A stretch of DNA of 62,161 bases, from the NCBI GenBank assembly GCA_030949945.1, contig JAUZRZ010000070.1:1-62161 (forward strand). Reading direction: 5' to 3'. Positions 8,413 through 18,812 of the stretch are shown here, piece after piece. The first letter of the stretch is position 1, and each line of letters starts with the position of its first letter. Made by a program: the position numbers and the translations under genes. This stretch comes from Sulfurimonas sp. GTDB taxonomy: Bacteria; Campylobacterota; Campylobacteria; Campylobacterales; Sulfurimonadaceae. The notes beneath the pieces are model-generated. The model was not told the DNA's origin. It did no database searches and saw nothing but the letters and a program-made list of their open reading frames with translations.

Positions 8413-8826
8413 ATGGAAAGAACACTATCAATAATTAAACCAGATGCAGTAGCTAAAGGTGTTATAGGCAAGATTTTAGACAGATTTGAAAGTAAAGGCC
8501 TTAAGATAGCCGCTACAAGAAAAATGCAACTTTCACGCGGAGATGCTGAAGCATTTTATGCAGTTCATGCTGAGCGTCCTTTTTTCGGTGACTTAGTTGA
8601 TTTTATGATCTCTGGTCCAGTTGTTGTTACAGTTTTAGAAGGTGAAAATGCTATGCAGATTAACCGTGATCTAATGGGTGCAACTAATCCTAAAGAAGCT
8701 GAAGCTGGTACAATCCGTGCAGACTTCGCTGAAAATATTGATGCAAATGCAGTTCACGGAAGTGATTCTGTTGAAAATGCAGCAGTTGAAATAGCATTTT
8801 TCTTTTCAGAAAGAGAAATTTCTTAA
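8413..8826 (+). CDS. ndk: Nucleoside diphosphate kinase
   Basis: A 137-residue protein of normal family length that transfers phosphate from ATP to other nucleoside diphosphates. It has the starting signature [18 protein letters not shown], the [15 protein letters not shown] segment, and the active-site His in [18 protein letters not shown] lies six bases before the ATG at 8413; a TTG just upstream is not needed. First gene of a compact run leading to fatty-acid synthesis genes. Confidence 0.97.
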   Translation: MERTLSIIKPDAVAKGVIGKILDRFESKGLKIAATRKMQLSRGDAEAFYAVHAERPFFGDLVDFMISGPVVVTVLEGENAMQINRDLMGATNPKEAEAGTIRADFAENIDANAVHGSDSVENAAVEIAFFFSEREIS

Positions 8827-8835
8827 GTAACAACT

Positions 8836-9195
8836 ATGAAAGTTGTCTTAAGACGTGTTACCAAAACACCATTAGATTTTGATGTAAAGTCTAATGAAAT
8901 AACTTTTAAAGGTTATTTGCAGTATCATGGTGGAAAATTAATTCTACTCAAAGCAAACTTAAAAGGAACAACCTTAAAAGATTGTGATATTTGTGCAGAA
9001 GAATTAATAATGCCCTTAGATGAAAATATAGAATTTTTTATCTCAGATGGTATTTATAAAGATGAAGATGGCATTGAACTTGATGTTATCGAGTCTTTTA
9101 ATGGTGAAGTAGAGATTGAAGAGTTATTACACTCAGAGATTGAACTCATTAGAAGCGACTATCATAGTTGTGATGAATGTAAAAATTCAAATTAA
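8836..9195 (+). CDS. DUF177 (YceD-like) protein
   Basis: A 119-residue protein with the DUF177 pattern: a beta-rich first half, the Cys pair CDICAEELIMPLDENIEFF in the middle and a second Cys pair (SCDEC) at the very C-terminus. In many bacteria this gene lies just before rpmF, as it does here, and YceD is linked to 23S rRNA or ribosome production. It starts nine bases after ndk. The two C-x2-C pairs could hold a metal, which is inference. Confidence 0.75.
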   Translation: MKVVLRRVTKTPLDFDVKSNEITFKGYLQYHGGKLILLKANLKGTTLKDCDICAEELIMPLDENIEFFISDGIYKDEDGIELDVIESFNGEVEIEELLHSEIELIRSDYHSCDECKNSN

Positions 9196-9222
9196 AATTT
9201 AAAACAAAAAGGAACCAAAGAC

Positions 9223-9372
9223 ATGGCAGTACCTAAGAGAAGAGTATCTCATTCACGTGGCGCGAAAAGAAGAACTCACTATAAAATCACTTTAGCTAAA
9301 CCAGTTAAATGTGCAGATGGAACTTATAAATTACCACACCATATCAACCCTACTACTGGTGAGTATAAATAG
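9223..9372 (+). CDS. rpmF: Ribosomal protein bL32
   Basis: A 49-residue basic protein beginning [20 protein letters not shown], the classic L32 start, and continuing with [15 protein letters not shown]. It is part of the large ribosomal subunit. The ribosome site AAAGGA lies before the ATG. It sits between DUF177 and plsX, the usual order. Confidence 0.97.
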   Translation: MAVPKRRVSHSRGAKRRTHYKITLAKPVKCADGTYKLPHHINPTTGEYK

Positions 9373-9375
9373 TTA

Positions 9376-10374
9376 ATGATAACAATTGCTATTGACGCAA
9401 TGGGCGGGGACTTTGGTCCTGAGCCAATTGTTAAGGGATGTATTTATGCACTCAAGAAAAAGAACTTCATTCCTATTCTTGTAGGAAAAAAATCAGAAAT
9501 TTTACCTCTGTTACCAAAACGTTATAGAGATAAGATTTCTATAGTAGACGCTGATGATGTTATATCTATGACAGATTCTGCTACAGATGCAGTAAAACGT
9601 AAAGAGAGTAGTGTTTATAAAGCGATAGAAATGGTAAGAAATGGTGAAGCGGATGGTGTAGTATCTGCTGGTCATAGTGGTGCAACCATGACTCTTGCTA
9701 CATTAAGACTAGGTCGCCTTAAGGGTGTCTCTCGACCAGCACTAGTAACTCTAATGCCAACTTCTGTAGGAAGACGTTCCGTTTTGCTTGATGTTGGTGC
9801 AAATGTTGATTCAAAACCTGAGTATATCGCACAGTTTGCTGTAATGGGAGGCTGTTATGCTGAAGATGTTTTAGGTATTAAAGAGCCTAGAATTGGACTT
9901 TTAGCAAATGGTGAAGAGAAATCAAAAGGAAATGAACTTACTAAAGCAACTTATAAAATTCTAGAAGGATATAGAGGTTTTATAGGAAATGTTGAAGGTA
10001 GAGATATTTATAATGGCTCATGTGATGTTATTACATGTGATGGCTTTTATGGAAACCTTGTTCTCAAAGCAAGCGAAGGTGTAGCTTCTACTATTAGTGG
10101 ACTTATCAAAGACTACATAAGAAAATCACCAGTTGCTATAACTGGTGCTCTTTTGATGAGAAAAGTTTTTAAACTTCTTAAAAAACAGATTGATTATGCT
10201 GAAGTAGGTGGGGCACCACTTATCGGTATTAAAGGCTGTGTTATTGTAAGCCATGGGAAAAGTAATCCTAAAGCGATTCATAATGCGATATATCAAGCAA
10301 TAAACTATGTTGATACCGGTGTAAATGACCATATTGTAGATAGGCTTGAAGAGTTAAAACAAAAGGAAGCTTAA
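9376..10374 (+). CDS. plsX: Phosphate acyltransferase
   Basis: A 332-residue enzyme that makes acyl-phosphate from acyl-ACP for phospholipid synthesis. It opens with [16 protein letters not shown], the PlsX signature, and has [13 protein letters not shown] and [13 protein letters not shown]. It starts three bases after rpmF and its stop codon overlaps the fabH start by one base, so translation is likely coupled. Cytoplasmic, membrane-associated. Confidence 0.96.
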   Translation: MITIAIDAMGGDFGPEPIVKGCIYALKKKNFIPILVGKKSEILPLLPKRYRDKISIVDADDVISMTDSATDAVKRKESSVYKAIEMVRNGEADGVVSAGHSGATMTLATLRLGRLKGVSRPALVTLMPTSVGRRSVLLDVGANVDSKPEYIAQFAVMGGCYAEDVLGIKEPRIGLLANGEEKSKGNELTKATYKILEGYRGFIGNVEGRDIYNGSCDVITCDGFYGNLVLKASEGVASTISGLIKDYIRKSPVAITGALLMRKVFKLLKKQIDYAEVGGAPLIGIKGCVIVSHGKSNPKAIHNAIYQAINYVDTGVNDHIVDRLEELKQKEA

Positions 10375-11372
10375 TGGCATATGCTGCATTTCGTTCTATT
10401 GGGGCTTATGTCCCAGAAAAAATCTTGACTAATGAAGATTTATCCAAAATAGTTGACACCACAGATGAGTGGATTACAAAACGCACAGGTATAAAAGAGC
10501 GTCATATTGCTGCTGAAAATGAGTTCACTTCGGATTTGGGTGTTAAAGCTGCACAAAAAGCGATAGAACGCAGTGGTTTGAGAGTTGATGAAATAGATAT
10601 GATTATTTGTGCAACTATCAGTCCTGATTACTTTTGTATGCCTTCAACAGCAACAATAATTTCAACAAAACTTGGTCTTAAAAATGTAACTGCATTTGAC
10701 ATTTCTGCAGCATGTACAGGTTTTGTGTATATTCTCTCAATAGCAAAAGCATTTATAGAATCTGGTATGAAAAAAAATGTACTCATAATTGGTGCAGAGA
10801 AACTCTCAGCCATAACTGACTACAGTGATCGTGGTACTTGTATCCTTTTTGGTGATGGTGCTGGTGCTGCTATGATTTGTGCAACTCAAAACAGAGATGA
10901 AGCTATCATAGATGTTCATACTGGGGCAGATGGTGAATACGCTGATTTACTGATGACCCCAAATGGTGGTTCAGGCTCAGCTCATGACTCTTTAGGTGAA
11001 GAAGCAAACTCATGTTTTATGCAAATGAAAGGAAATGAGACCTTTAAGGTTGCAGTTCGTACACTTACAAAAGATGTCAAAGAAATTCTTAGTGATAACA
11101 ACTTAGTAGGTGATGATATTAAACACTTTGTTCCCCATCAAGCAAATTACCGTATAATTAAAGCTGTTGGAGATGCCCTAAAACTTAAAGATGAGCAAGT
11201 GGTACTTACAGTTGGAAAGTATGGAAACACTTCTGGTGCTTCTATCCCGATGGCTATTAATGATATTTATGAGTCAGGAAAATTACAAGCAGGAGAGCTT
11301 ATGCTGCTTGATGCTTTTGGTGGTGGACTCACTTGGGGTTCCGCTCTTGTGCCTTTCTCTCCAAAGAGTTAG
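10374..11372 (+). CDS. fabH: Beta-ketoacyl-ACP synthase III
   Basis: A 332-residue enzyme that starts fatty-acid synthesis by condensing acetyl-CoA with malonyl-ACP. The catalytic triad is visible: Cys in [14 protein letters not shown] (about residue 112), His in [12 protein letters not shown] and Asn in [13 protein letters not shown]. Length is normal. It overlaps plsX by one base and closes the ndk-rpmF-plsX-fabH run. A response-regulator gene begins 18 bases later, perhaps by readthrough. Confidence 0.97.
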   Translation: MAYAAFRSIGAYVPEKILTNEDLSKIVDTTDEWITKRTGIKERHIAAENEFTSDLGVKAAQKAIERSGLRVDEIDMIICATISPDYFCMPSTATIISTKLGLKNVTAFDISAACTGFVYILSIAKAFIESGMKKNVLIIGAEKLSAITDYSDRGTCILFGDGAGAAMICATQNRDEAIIDVHTGADGEYADLLMTPNGGSGSAHDSLGEEANSCFMQMKGNETFKVAVRTLTKDVKEILSDNNLVGDDIKHFVPHQANYRIIKAVGDALKLKDEQVVLTVGKYGNTSGASIPMAINDIYESGKLQAGELMLLDAFGGGLTWGSALVPFSPKS

Positions 11373-11390
11373 ATACTGTAGGAGATAATC

Positions 11391-12053
11391 TTGAATTTAT
11401 TAATAGTTGAAGACGATAGTTTAACCTCAAAACAGCTTTTACAACTATTAAACAGTGAAAAATATAATTGTGATCTTGCTAATGGCTATCATGAAGCCAA
11501 AGAACTTATTGATAAAAATAGCTATTCGCTTATTTTAATGGATTGGAACTTAGGTGATGGTGATGGTCTTGCTCTTTTAAAAGAGTTAAGAGAAGAAGAA
11601 ATAGTGACACCTGTTCTTATGCTCTCTGCAAACTCCGCAATAGATGATAGAGTTGCTGTTCTTGATAGTGGGGCGGATGACTATCTTTGTAAACCCTACT
11701 CATCAGTTGAGTTGTTAGCAAGAATGCGAGTTCTATTGCGTCGTGATTCTACTGAAAAAGTTTCTATCATAGAGATTGGAAATGTAAAGCTTGACACTAC
11801 TTCACGAGAGTTATGTATAGATAATGAGAAAGTCAATTTAACCACATCAGAATTTGATTTACTAGAGCTTTTTATGCAAAACCAAAATAAAATTTTGACA
11901 AGATACCAATTAAGTGAACATATTAATAAAGATAATTATACAATTAAGCATAGCAATCTTGTTGATGTTCATATAAAAAATTTAAGAAAAAAGATTGGAA
12001 AGAAAGATTTTATTCAAAATGTTCGAGGTATAGGGTACAAAATCAATAAATAA
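11391..12053 (+). CDS. OmpR-family response regulator
   Basis: A 220-residue regulator with a receiver domain (residues 1-115: VEDDS, acceptor Asp in LILMDWNLGDGDG, Lys in YLCKPYS) and a winged-helix DNA-binding domain (about 125-220, ending VRGIGYKINK). It starts at TTG with GGAG eight bases before. Six bases later begins a porin gene, then a periplasmic binding-like protein, then a histidine kinase that is the probable partner. Target genes are likely this operon and the haem-lipoprotein genes beyond it, which is inference from position. Confidence 0.85.
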   Translation: MNLLIVEDDSLTSKQLLQLLNSEKYNCDLANGYHEAKELIDKNSYSLILMDWNLGDGDGLALLKELREEEIVTPVLMLSANSAIDDRVAVLDSGADDYLCKPYSSVELLARMRVLLRRDSTEKVSIIEIGNVKLDTTSRELCIDNEKVNLTTSEFDLLELFMQNQNKILTRYQLSEHINKDNYTIKHSNLVDVHIKNLRKKIGKKDFIQNVRGIGYKINK

Positions 12054-12059
12054 AGGGAA

Positions 12060-13145
12060 ATGTTGTATAAAATACTTATTGCAATCTTACTAATTTTATC
12101 CAATGTATCTGCTCAAGATGATAATCAAAACGATTACACCTTAGGTGAGGGAATGCAAATAGGGTCTCTTCCTCTCTATCTAGGTGGATACTTTTCTCTG
12201 AATTATAGATATGTTAATGAAGAAAATAGATACAGTATAGATAACATAGCAATTCTCGGCTATGGTAGTTATGAAAAGTTTTCCTATATGGCAGAGTTAG
12301 AATATAAAGAGTTTTATGTCCAATCAGAAAAAATGGGTACAACTAAAACAGAGCAAGATCTTAGACTTCATGTAGAAAGATTTTATATTCAATACAATAT
12401 GGATGAAAACTATCTATTTCAGGTTGGTAAATATAACTCACCTATAGGTTACTGGAACCTTCTTCCTATAAATGTGTTAAGAGATACAACTTCAAGTCCT
12501 GTTACCTCTTCAATTATTTTTCCACGATACACAACGGGTATAGATGTCTCTTACTCTTCATACAGTCAAAACAATTTCAAAGTTGATATTATGTTACAAA
12601 AAAACTCTGATCTTGATGCTAATTATAATAACTATGAGGTAGATGAACATTATGGTTTTGGCTTGACTTTTGACAAAGATAATTTAAGCTTAAAATTCAA
12701 TATTGGTTTTTTTAATCTTGTGCAGTATAACAATGCTAATATAAGAACCTCTGAGTCTCTTGATGATGATAGTGATGATGAACTCGAAGATGATGAAACA
12801 ATGGAGTTAATGCTTCCTGGAAGATATTATGCTCTAATCTCTACACAATACGATAATGATAAATTTAAAATAATGGGTGAGATAGGTACTCAAAGATCAT
12901 CTTACTTCAAGGCTACTACAAGTTATGCAGCTTATTTGCAAGGCTTATACCGTATAAATGAACGTCATATTGGAATTCTTAGAGTTGAGTCTTACCAAGA
13001 AGATGTACTAGATAAATCAGATGATGTGGCTATTATTGGGTATACATATAGACCAACATACCCAGTAGCTATTAAAACAGAGTATCAGTTTCACTCCTTA
13101 GCTAACAATGATACTTTTATATTTTCTTTTTCGATGATGTTTTAA
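12060..13145 (+). CDS. Outer-membrane porin-like protein
   Basis: A 361-residue exported protein: signal peptide MLYKILIAILLILSNVSA, then strand after strand of alternating aromatic and polar residues, ending in FIFSFSMMF with the terminal Phe of outer-membrane barrels. Size suits a 16-18-strand porin. A very acidic stretch (SLDDDSDDELEDDETMEL, around residue 235) is probably a surface loop and could bind cations or repel anions. It lies between a response regulator and a phosphate-binding-like protein with overlaps of a few bases, so it is probably a transport component controlled by this two-component system. Substrate unknown. Confidence 0.65.
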   Translation: MLYKILIAILLILSNVSAQDDNQNDYTLGEGMQIGSLPLYLGGYFSLNYRYVNEENRYSIDNIAILGYGSYEKFSYMAELEYKEFYVQSEKMGTTKTEQDLRLHVERFYIQYNMDENYLFQVGKYNSPIGYWNLLPINVLRDTTSSPVTSSIIFPRYTTGIDVSYSSYSQNNFKVDIMLQKNSDLDANYNNYEVDEHYGFGLTFDKDNLSLKFNIGFFNLVQYNNANIRTSESLDDDSDDELEDDETMELMLPGRYYALISTQYDNDKFKIMGEIGTQRSSYFKATTSYAAYLQGLYRINERHIGILRVESYQEDVLDKSDDVAIIGYTYRPTYPVAIKTEYQFHSLANNDTFIFSFSMMF

Positions 13146-13563
13146 TGAAAAGAGATGTATTGAAATTTGTTTTTCTTTTTCTTCTCTTCTCTTCCTCTGT
13201 TTTAGCGAAAGAGTATGCTTTAATATCAAATAAAAATATGCATAAGTTATCACTCAATGAAATAAAAGCTATATACCTTAAAAAAAGTTACCTTTGCAGG
13301 TAAGATAAAAGTTCTGCCTTTAAACCTTAGTTCAAGAGACAGTATAAGATCTAATTTTGAAAAAAAAAGTTTTAAAAATGAACTTTTCAAGATTAAAATC
13401 ATACTGGACAAAACAGCATTATCTAGGTCGAAGACCACCATTGACAATGAAATCTCAAGAAGCTATAAAAACATTTGTAAAAAAAGTGGATGGTGCTATA
13501 GGTTATATAGATATACAAAATTTAGATGAGAGTGTTAAGGTTCTTTACACATGGAAAGATTAG
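13145..13563 (+). pseudogene. Periplasmic phosphate-binding-like protein, frame disrupted twice
   Basis: The start overlaps the porin stop by one base. A signal peptide (MKRDVLKFVFLFLLFSSSVLA) leads into a short PstS-like (PBP superfamily) domain: ISNKNMHKLSLNEIKAIYL, then FAGKIKVLPLNLSSRDSIR, then SYWTKQHYLGRRPP and GAIGYIDIQN. This small domain type is often found beside porins and sensor kinases and may bind an oxyanion. The three pieces are in three frames: one shift lies at the A7 run 13280-13286, the other near the A4 run 13395-13398. Indel errors are likely. It may serve as the sensing partner of the kinase that follows. Confidence 0.6.
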
Positions 13564-13581
13564 TAGATATGGCACTCCGTA

Positions 13582-15602
13582 ATGTATAAGCTTTTTCAAA
13601 AATCTCTTAGGGTCAAACTTCTTCTTAGTTTTATTGGAATCAGCCTTCTGCCTTTTGTGCTTTTACTTATATACACTCTTTTTTTGGGTGAAGCAAAAAT
13701 ACTCAAAAAAATAATCTCTGAACAAGTCAATAAAACAGACCTTGTAATAAGTCTTATAGAAGCACATCTGAGTCTATAAAAAAAGAGGTAGGCTTTTTAA
13801 GTTCTCTTGATTTGATGGATGATCTCCTTGTTGAAGATATTGATAAACGTATATCTATTCTTTTAAGTAAAAAAAGTACGTGATTTAGAACTTGATATTG
13901 ATCTATTTGTTGTGGATAAAGATTCAAAAATTATAGCTTCTTCAAGATTTGAATACCTCTCAAAATATTTTAATACTTTAAAACTGATGCAAGAGAGGAA
14001 TTCATATACTATAATTGGAGAGTATCTGTATATATACTCTCCAATTTATGCCTCTTTTGAGCGAACAAAAATAGGCTACTTAGTTTTAAAATATAATCTT
14101 AAAAATCTTAAAATGTATTTGACATATCAAGATGGTATGCATTCATATATAGTTGATAAAAAATCATCCCTTCAAATTGGAGATTATATTGATTTAGGTT
14201 TAAAACTTGACAAAGAAGAAGATAACAAGATTAATGATGATCATGTTATAGTTTATAAGAAGTTCTCTTCAATGCTAAAAGATTTTTATATTATTTATGC
14301 TGTGGATAAAGCAGTAGCATTGAAAATTTTGTATGACTTTACAAAGTTCATACTCTCTATTTCCGTATTTATTATTTTGGTGATTATATATCTCTCTCTT
14401 CGCTACTCTAAAGGAATAGTAAGACCCATAGAAAATCTAACACTAGCAACTGATAAGATAACCAAAGAGCACGACTACTCATCAAGGTTAGAAGTTAATT
14501 CTCAAGATGAAATAGCAACACTAACAGACTCTTTTAACAAAATGTTAGAGACAACCTCTTTAGCATTAGAGAGCCTTGAAAAAGAGAATAAGTTACGACT
14601 ACAGCGTTTTATTCAACTTATTGAAGTTTTTAATATTATTATTCAGACTAAAAATGAACAAGAGTGTATTGATATATCTATAAAAGAGATAAAAAAATTG
14701 ACACAAAAAAGAGATCTCTATTTTCAAAAAGAGAAAAAAGAGAACTCAATAGATATTTATGTGACAAATTTTGAAGAGGAAAAAAAGAGTATTTTGGTTC
14801 AATATCTTTAGCAGTTGAGAATATGGATGATGAAAACGAGAGAAGTTTTTATGCTTCAATCACAAGCATGATAGCGCTACAATTAGACAGAATTAGACTT
14901 ATAAATAAAACGATGGCAGCTTCTAAGGCTAAGTCTGCATTTATATCAAATATGTCACATGAGTTGAGAACCCCACTCAATGCCATTATTGGTTCAGCCC
15001 AATTTTTAATAGCCTACGAGGAGTTAAGCGATGCACAGCAGGACTCAGTTGGTAGTATAGAATCCTCTGCAGAGTATCTGCTCAATATGATAAATGAGAT
15101 ACTCGACATAGCAAAGATAGAAGCAGGAAAAATGGAAGTATATAAAGAGAAGATAAATATCTTAGAGACATTAAATAATTGTTATTATATGCTACAACCT
15201 CTTGCTGATGAAAAAGGACTTGACTTTGAGTTAAATAGTCAAAATCTTACAATCTTTGAGATACAAACTGATCCAAAAATATTTCAACAAATTACTATAA
15301 ACCTTCTTTCAAATGCTATTAAGTTTACAAAAGAGGGTTTTGTGAAACTTACTATTTATAATGACAAAAAGTATCTTTATATAGAAATCGAGGATAGTGG
15401 TATTGGTATCTCAAAGCTTGATATGCTTGAGCTCTTTAATGATTTTACTCAAGTGAAAAATGTAATGCGTAAACAGCATAAAGGAACTGGTTTAGGACTC
15501 TCTTTGAGTCAAAAATTAGCACATATACTAGATGGAGATGTAGAGCTTTTTAGTGCTGGGCTTGGTTATGGTTGTAGAGCTACTTTTTCTTTGTATATTT
15601 AA
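13582..15602 (+). pseudogene. Membrane sensor histidine kinase, frame disrupted
   Basis: Joined across shifts, this is a roughly 670-residue kinase: membrane helix (VKLLLSFIGISLLPFVLLL), periplasmic sensor, second helix near 14340-14400, HAMP (VRPIENLTLATDKI), a GAF-like segment, HisKA with MSHELRTPLNAIIGSAQF, and HATPase with NLLSNAIKFT, EDSGIGIS and HKGTGLGLSLSQ. The periplasmic sensor is about 180 residues. Frames change near 13778, 13870-13880 and 14780-14795. It is the natural partner of the response regulator at 11391, though the two are separated by the porin and binding-protein genes. Intact catalytic motifs argue that the breaks are sequence errors. Confidence 0.75.
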
Positions 15603-15673
15603 AGATATAAATCTTCATTAATTCTTCATAAACTTATATTACAATTCTTAAAATATAAAAAAAAGGATTTACT

Positions 15674-17494
15674 ATGAAAGCACAATACATGATCAGCTTA
15701 GCTGTCGCAACTGCAATTTTTACAGGATGTGGAGGGGAAAGCACTAATACTACACCAGTAGTAACGGCTATTACTACTGATAAAACTATTAATGTGCAAA
15801 GAGGACCTATTTTAGGGGCTATTGTCCTTGATGCCTCTGGTCAAATCGCTAGTGAAGATGTAAATGGAAGTTATACATTTGCAAATACACCAACATATCC
15901 AATTGTGGCTTCAGGTGGTGTTATAGATGTTGATAGAAATGGAGTAGTAAATCCTGGAGATGTAGCAAATGATTTAAATCTTACAACAGTGAGTGGAAGT
16001 GTTGTAACTATGGCAACAACATTTTATGCAAATCCAAAAACTAGAACAATGCTTGAGAGTTTCAAAAATGATTTAAACTTAACAATAGAAGATTTAAAGA
16101 CAAAAACACCAAGTGATTCTAAGGAGATAGAAGCTATCTCAAATATGCTCTATAAATATGTAAAAGATAATAATATATCTGACCTGTTAGATACAAATAG
16201 TACTCTACTAGCAGATATTAATGACTACTGCTCTTGGTATTGCAATTAAGGCTGAGTATGAAACATACCATGATTTAGATCATGATACTGAGCAGACTGA
16301 AAAAGATTTAATGGATGAGCTAGTGACTAATAAGGTTTTAAGTACATTGACAGATGCACAAGCGAGTGATGAGTCTAATAGAATAGATGAAATACATGCT
16401 ATTTATGAAAAATATAATGATGATGAATATAGAACTGAATTAGAAAAGATAGGAGAAGATATTAGTTCTCAAGAGGATGACTTAGATGAGTTCAAGCTTG
16501 ATTATGAAAGAGAATATGGAGATTTAGATTATGATGATGATGATGGTGAATATACTTCTTCACAATCAAGGTGAGAGTTGTGCTGCATGTCATGCGATAA
16601 CAGGTTCTACTACTAGTACTTATACTTCTAACAGTTTATTAGAAGATGGAGAAAGCGAAGACGGAAAATGAAGACGGAGAAAATCAATTTACTTCAGGTG
16701 GAACAATATATACAAAACTTGATGGTGGAAGCACCAACTATGCAGCTAACTATAGTTTAAGACTTGTGCTTGAGAATACAAATGAAGTTATAGCATATAA
16801 TTTAGGAAGAGGTACAGCAAATGTAAATAGTACTTTTGATACAGGAAGTGTGAATGCTTTTACAGCAGTAGTATTAGATGCGCAAGGAAATGTTGTAAAT
16901 AAATCTAATTTAGATTCTCATAACTTAACTAAACTAGATTGTAATAGTTGTCATACAGTTGCTGGAACAAATGGTGCTCCAGGAAGAATAGTATCTTTTG
17001 ATTATTATGGAAATGTGACACAAGACATGAACACGACAGTTCCAACGGACATGAATACGACAGTTCCAACGGACATGAACACGACAGTTCCAACGGACAT
17101 GAACACGACAGTTCCAACGGACATGAACACGACAGTTCCAACGGACATGAACACGACAGTTCCAACGGACATGAATACGACAGTTCCAACGGACATGAAT
17201 ACGACAGTTCCAACTACAACAGTAGTCTCATTTGCAACTGATGTTATGCCAGTTTTAGAAACTGATTGTAAAAGCTGTCATGGAAGTAGTGGTGCGTTTA
17301 CTATTACAACTGCTACTGCAACATATGCTAATATCGCAAGTTTTAGTGGGATAGATACAGCAAATCATACAAACTCGCGTTTACTTACTAAAGCAAATGG
17401 TGTGGGTCATGGTGGTGGATTACGCTGGAACACTACTGATGCAAGTTATATCACTGTAAAAGATTGGATAACTCAGGGTGCATTAAATAACTAG
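15674..17494 (+). pseudogene. Three-haem c-type lipoprotein with a tandem-repeat linker, frame disrupted
   Basis: A lipoprotein of about 600 residues once joined. The signal peptide ends AIFTGCGG (lipobox Cys at about residue 19). An N-terminal region (GPILGAIVLDASG) is followed by a helical acidic middle, then three c-haem motifs: CAACH (16579-16593), CNSCH (16940-16954) and CKSCH (17267-17281). Between the second and third lie eight copies of DMNTTVPT, probably a flexible tether. The last segment looks like a small monohaem cytochrome domain. Frames shift near 16218, 16557 and 16665. It should sit lipid-anchored in the periplasm or outer membrane and carry electrons. It begins a run of envelope redox genes up to 19918. 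The exact protein family is not known to me. Confidence 0.6.
17024..17215 (+). repeat. Eight 24-bp tandem repeats coding for DMNTTVPT
   Basis: Eight adjoining 24-base units code for the octapeptide D-M-N-T-T-V-P-T. The units are almost identical, differing mainly by AAC or AAT for Asn and in the last base of the array. Such near-identity points to recent copying by slippage, so copy number is likely to vary between strains. As a multiple of three, changes would alter linker length without breaking the frame. Confidence 0.95.
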
Positions 17495-17503
17495 GAGAAC
17501 TTT

Positions 17504-18087
17504 ATGAAGAGAGAAATACTATTTCTTTTAGTATCGAGTGTCATGCTTTTGATGACTGGATGCGGGGAAGATGAAGAGGGTACTACATCAACTGCTCTAG
17601 TCCAAGGCTGGCATAACCAAGGCAAAGATTGTCTTGCCTGCCATAATGTTGACTTGCAAGATGAGAGACATCTTGTTTTTGGTGGTACAGTTTATAAGAC
17701 TGAAGATAACCAAAATACAGATAATTTAGACACTCTTTGTGGTGGCGAATTGAATGTAAGATTTCTAGATGCAGTTACAGGTGATATTGTTGTTTCATCC
17801 AGAGGATTATGTAGATCCTAACTCTAAAGGAAATAGAGGTAAAGGAAATATCTTTATCTTACAGAGGATGTTGGGTAGCATAAATGCTAATAATTATTTT
17901 ATAGAGATAACAGATAAAAATGGAACTGTTCTAACAATCGATGTTACATCAATTTTCTGGAGGAGCTTATGATATTAATAATCCTCAAGATGCTAGTAAT
18001 AGAATATCTTGTAATGCATGTCATTCAAAAGATGGAGGGGTGACCCCAATTTTTGTTGATTTTAATAAACAAAATTTATGCCAATAG
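17504..18087 (+). pseudogene. Two-haem c-type lipoprotein, frame disrupted
   Basis: Begins nine bases after the previous gene with a good ribosome site (AGGAG). The signal peptide ends VMLLMTGCGEDEE (lipobox). Two c-haem motifs follow: CLACH (17630-17644) and CNACH (18010-18024). The first lies in WHNQGKDCLACHNVD followed by FGGTVYKTE; the three-haem protein upstream has the same arrangement (HNQGESCAACH, then FTSGGTIYTK), so the two share a module. Frame shifts lie near 17798 and 17950. About 194 residues when joined. Probably a lipid-anchored electron carrier working with its neighbour. Confidence 0.6.
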
Positions 18088-18096
18088 GGAGCTAAG

Positions 18097-18591
18097 ATGA
18101 AAAAAATACTTATGTTAATACTACTGTATGCAAATATTTTTGCAGCAGGTCATGTGGGTGATAGTGTGAAGAGTTTTGAACTACCAGATTTGTATCAGTT
18201 AGATAAAACAATATCTTTTGATGAGTACAAGGGTAGGGTTGTTTTACTTAATCTATGGGCGAGTTGGTGTAGTGGTTGTCAAGAAGAGATGCCTCTGTTT
18301 GTTAAACTTCAAGAGGAGTACCAAGGTAAAGATTTTACAATTCTTTTATCGAGTATAGATAAAGACCCAAATAATTCTATAGAGTTTTTACAATCAGTGG
18401 ACGCAAAAAGAGTACTGAAGTCTCTTTATGACAAGGATAAGATTTTGCCAAAAGAGTATAGATGTGCAGGAATGCCCTCTTCATATCTTATTGATAGAGA
18501 TGGAAAAATAGTAGATGTCTTTATCGGTAGCATCCATAAAGATAAAATGCTACAACTAAAAGCAAAAATAGATGCTTTAATGGAAAAATAG
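18097..18591 (+). CDS. TlpA-like thioredoxin-fold protein, exported
   Basis: A 164-residue protein with a signal peptide (MKKILMLILLYANIFAAG) and a TlpA/ResA-type thioredoxin domain. The redox site is WASWCSGCQEEMP (Cys about 62 and 65) and the cis-Pro loop is CAGMPSSYLIDRDG. The C-S-G-C pair differs from the common C-x-P-C of TlpA proteins. Such proteins reduce disulphides in the periplasm, for example in apocytochromes before haem attachment, which fits the two haem lipoproteins upstream. TlpA-like genes are also usual partners of DUF4266/DUF3570 pairs, as here. Confidence 0.85.
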   Translation: MKKILMLILLYANIFAAGHVGDSVKSFELPDLYQLDKTISFDEYKGRVVLLNLWASWCSGCQEEMPLFVKLQEEYQGKDFTILLSSIDKDPNNSIEFLQSVDAKRVLKSLYDKDKILPKEYRCAGMPSSYLIDRDGKIVDVFIGSIHKDKMLQLKAKIDALMEK

Positions 18592-18593
18592 TG

Positions 18594-18812
18594 ATGAAAG
18601 TATTAATATTTCTGCCTATTTTACTCTTTTTTAGTGCCTGTTCTGAGCATTTAGTCCGAGTGATGCCTTATGAAAAAGAGTATTTAGCTCAAGATAAGAT
18701 GAAACTCTCTCCTCTTGATGCAAGAGGAGAACAAGAGGGTCATATATTTTTGATTCGTGAAGCGAGTGCTGGTGGCGAGAGTTCATTTCAAGGAGGATGC
18801 GGATGCAGATAA
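18594..18812 (+). CDS. DUF4266 lipoprotein
   Basis: A 72-residue lipoprotein: signal peptide ending LFFSACSEH (lipobox Cys about residue 17), a short middle including RGEQEGHIFLIREA, and the glycine- and cysteine-rich end FQGGCGCR that marks DUF4266. Start at ATG 18594, directly after the TlpA stop. It overlaps the DUF3570 gene, its usual partner, by ten bases. Function is not established; the two end cysteines could bind metal or be thiol-active, which is inference. Confidence 0.8.
   Translation: MKVLIFLPILLFFSACSEHLVRVMPYEKEYLAQDKMKLSPLDARGEQEGHIFLIREASAGGESSFQGGCGCR

Noticed and set aside
12060..13145. Specific assignment of the porin as a phosphate-selective OprO/OprP protein
   Set aside because: Only barrel pattern and neighbourhood support it; no lysine-rich constriction segment can be recognised.
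16929..17213. Cys- and Ser-rich open frames antisense to the 24-bp repeat array
   Set aside because: They exist only because a repeat unit of 24 bases without stops stays open in all cycles; there is no start signal and they lie over a coding gene on the other strand.
17024..17215. CRISPR-like array
   Set aside because: Units are directly adjoining without spacers and in frame with a protein.
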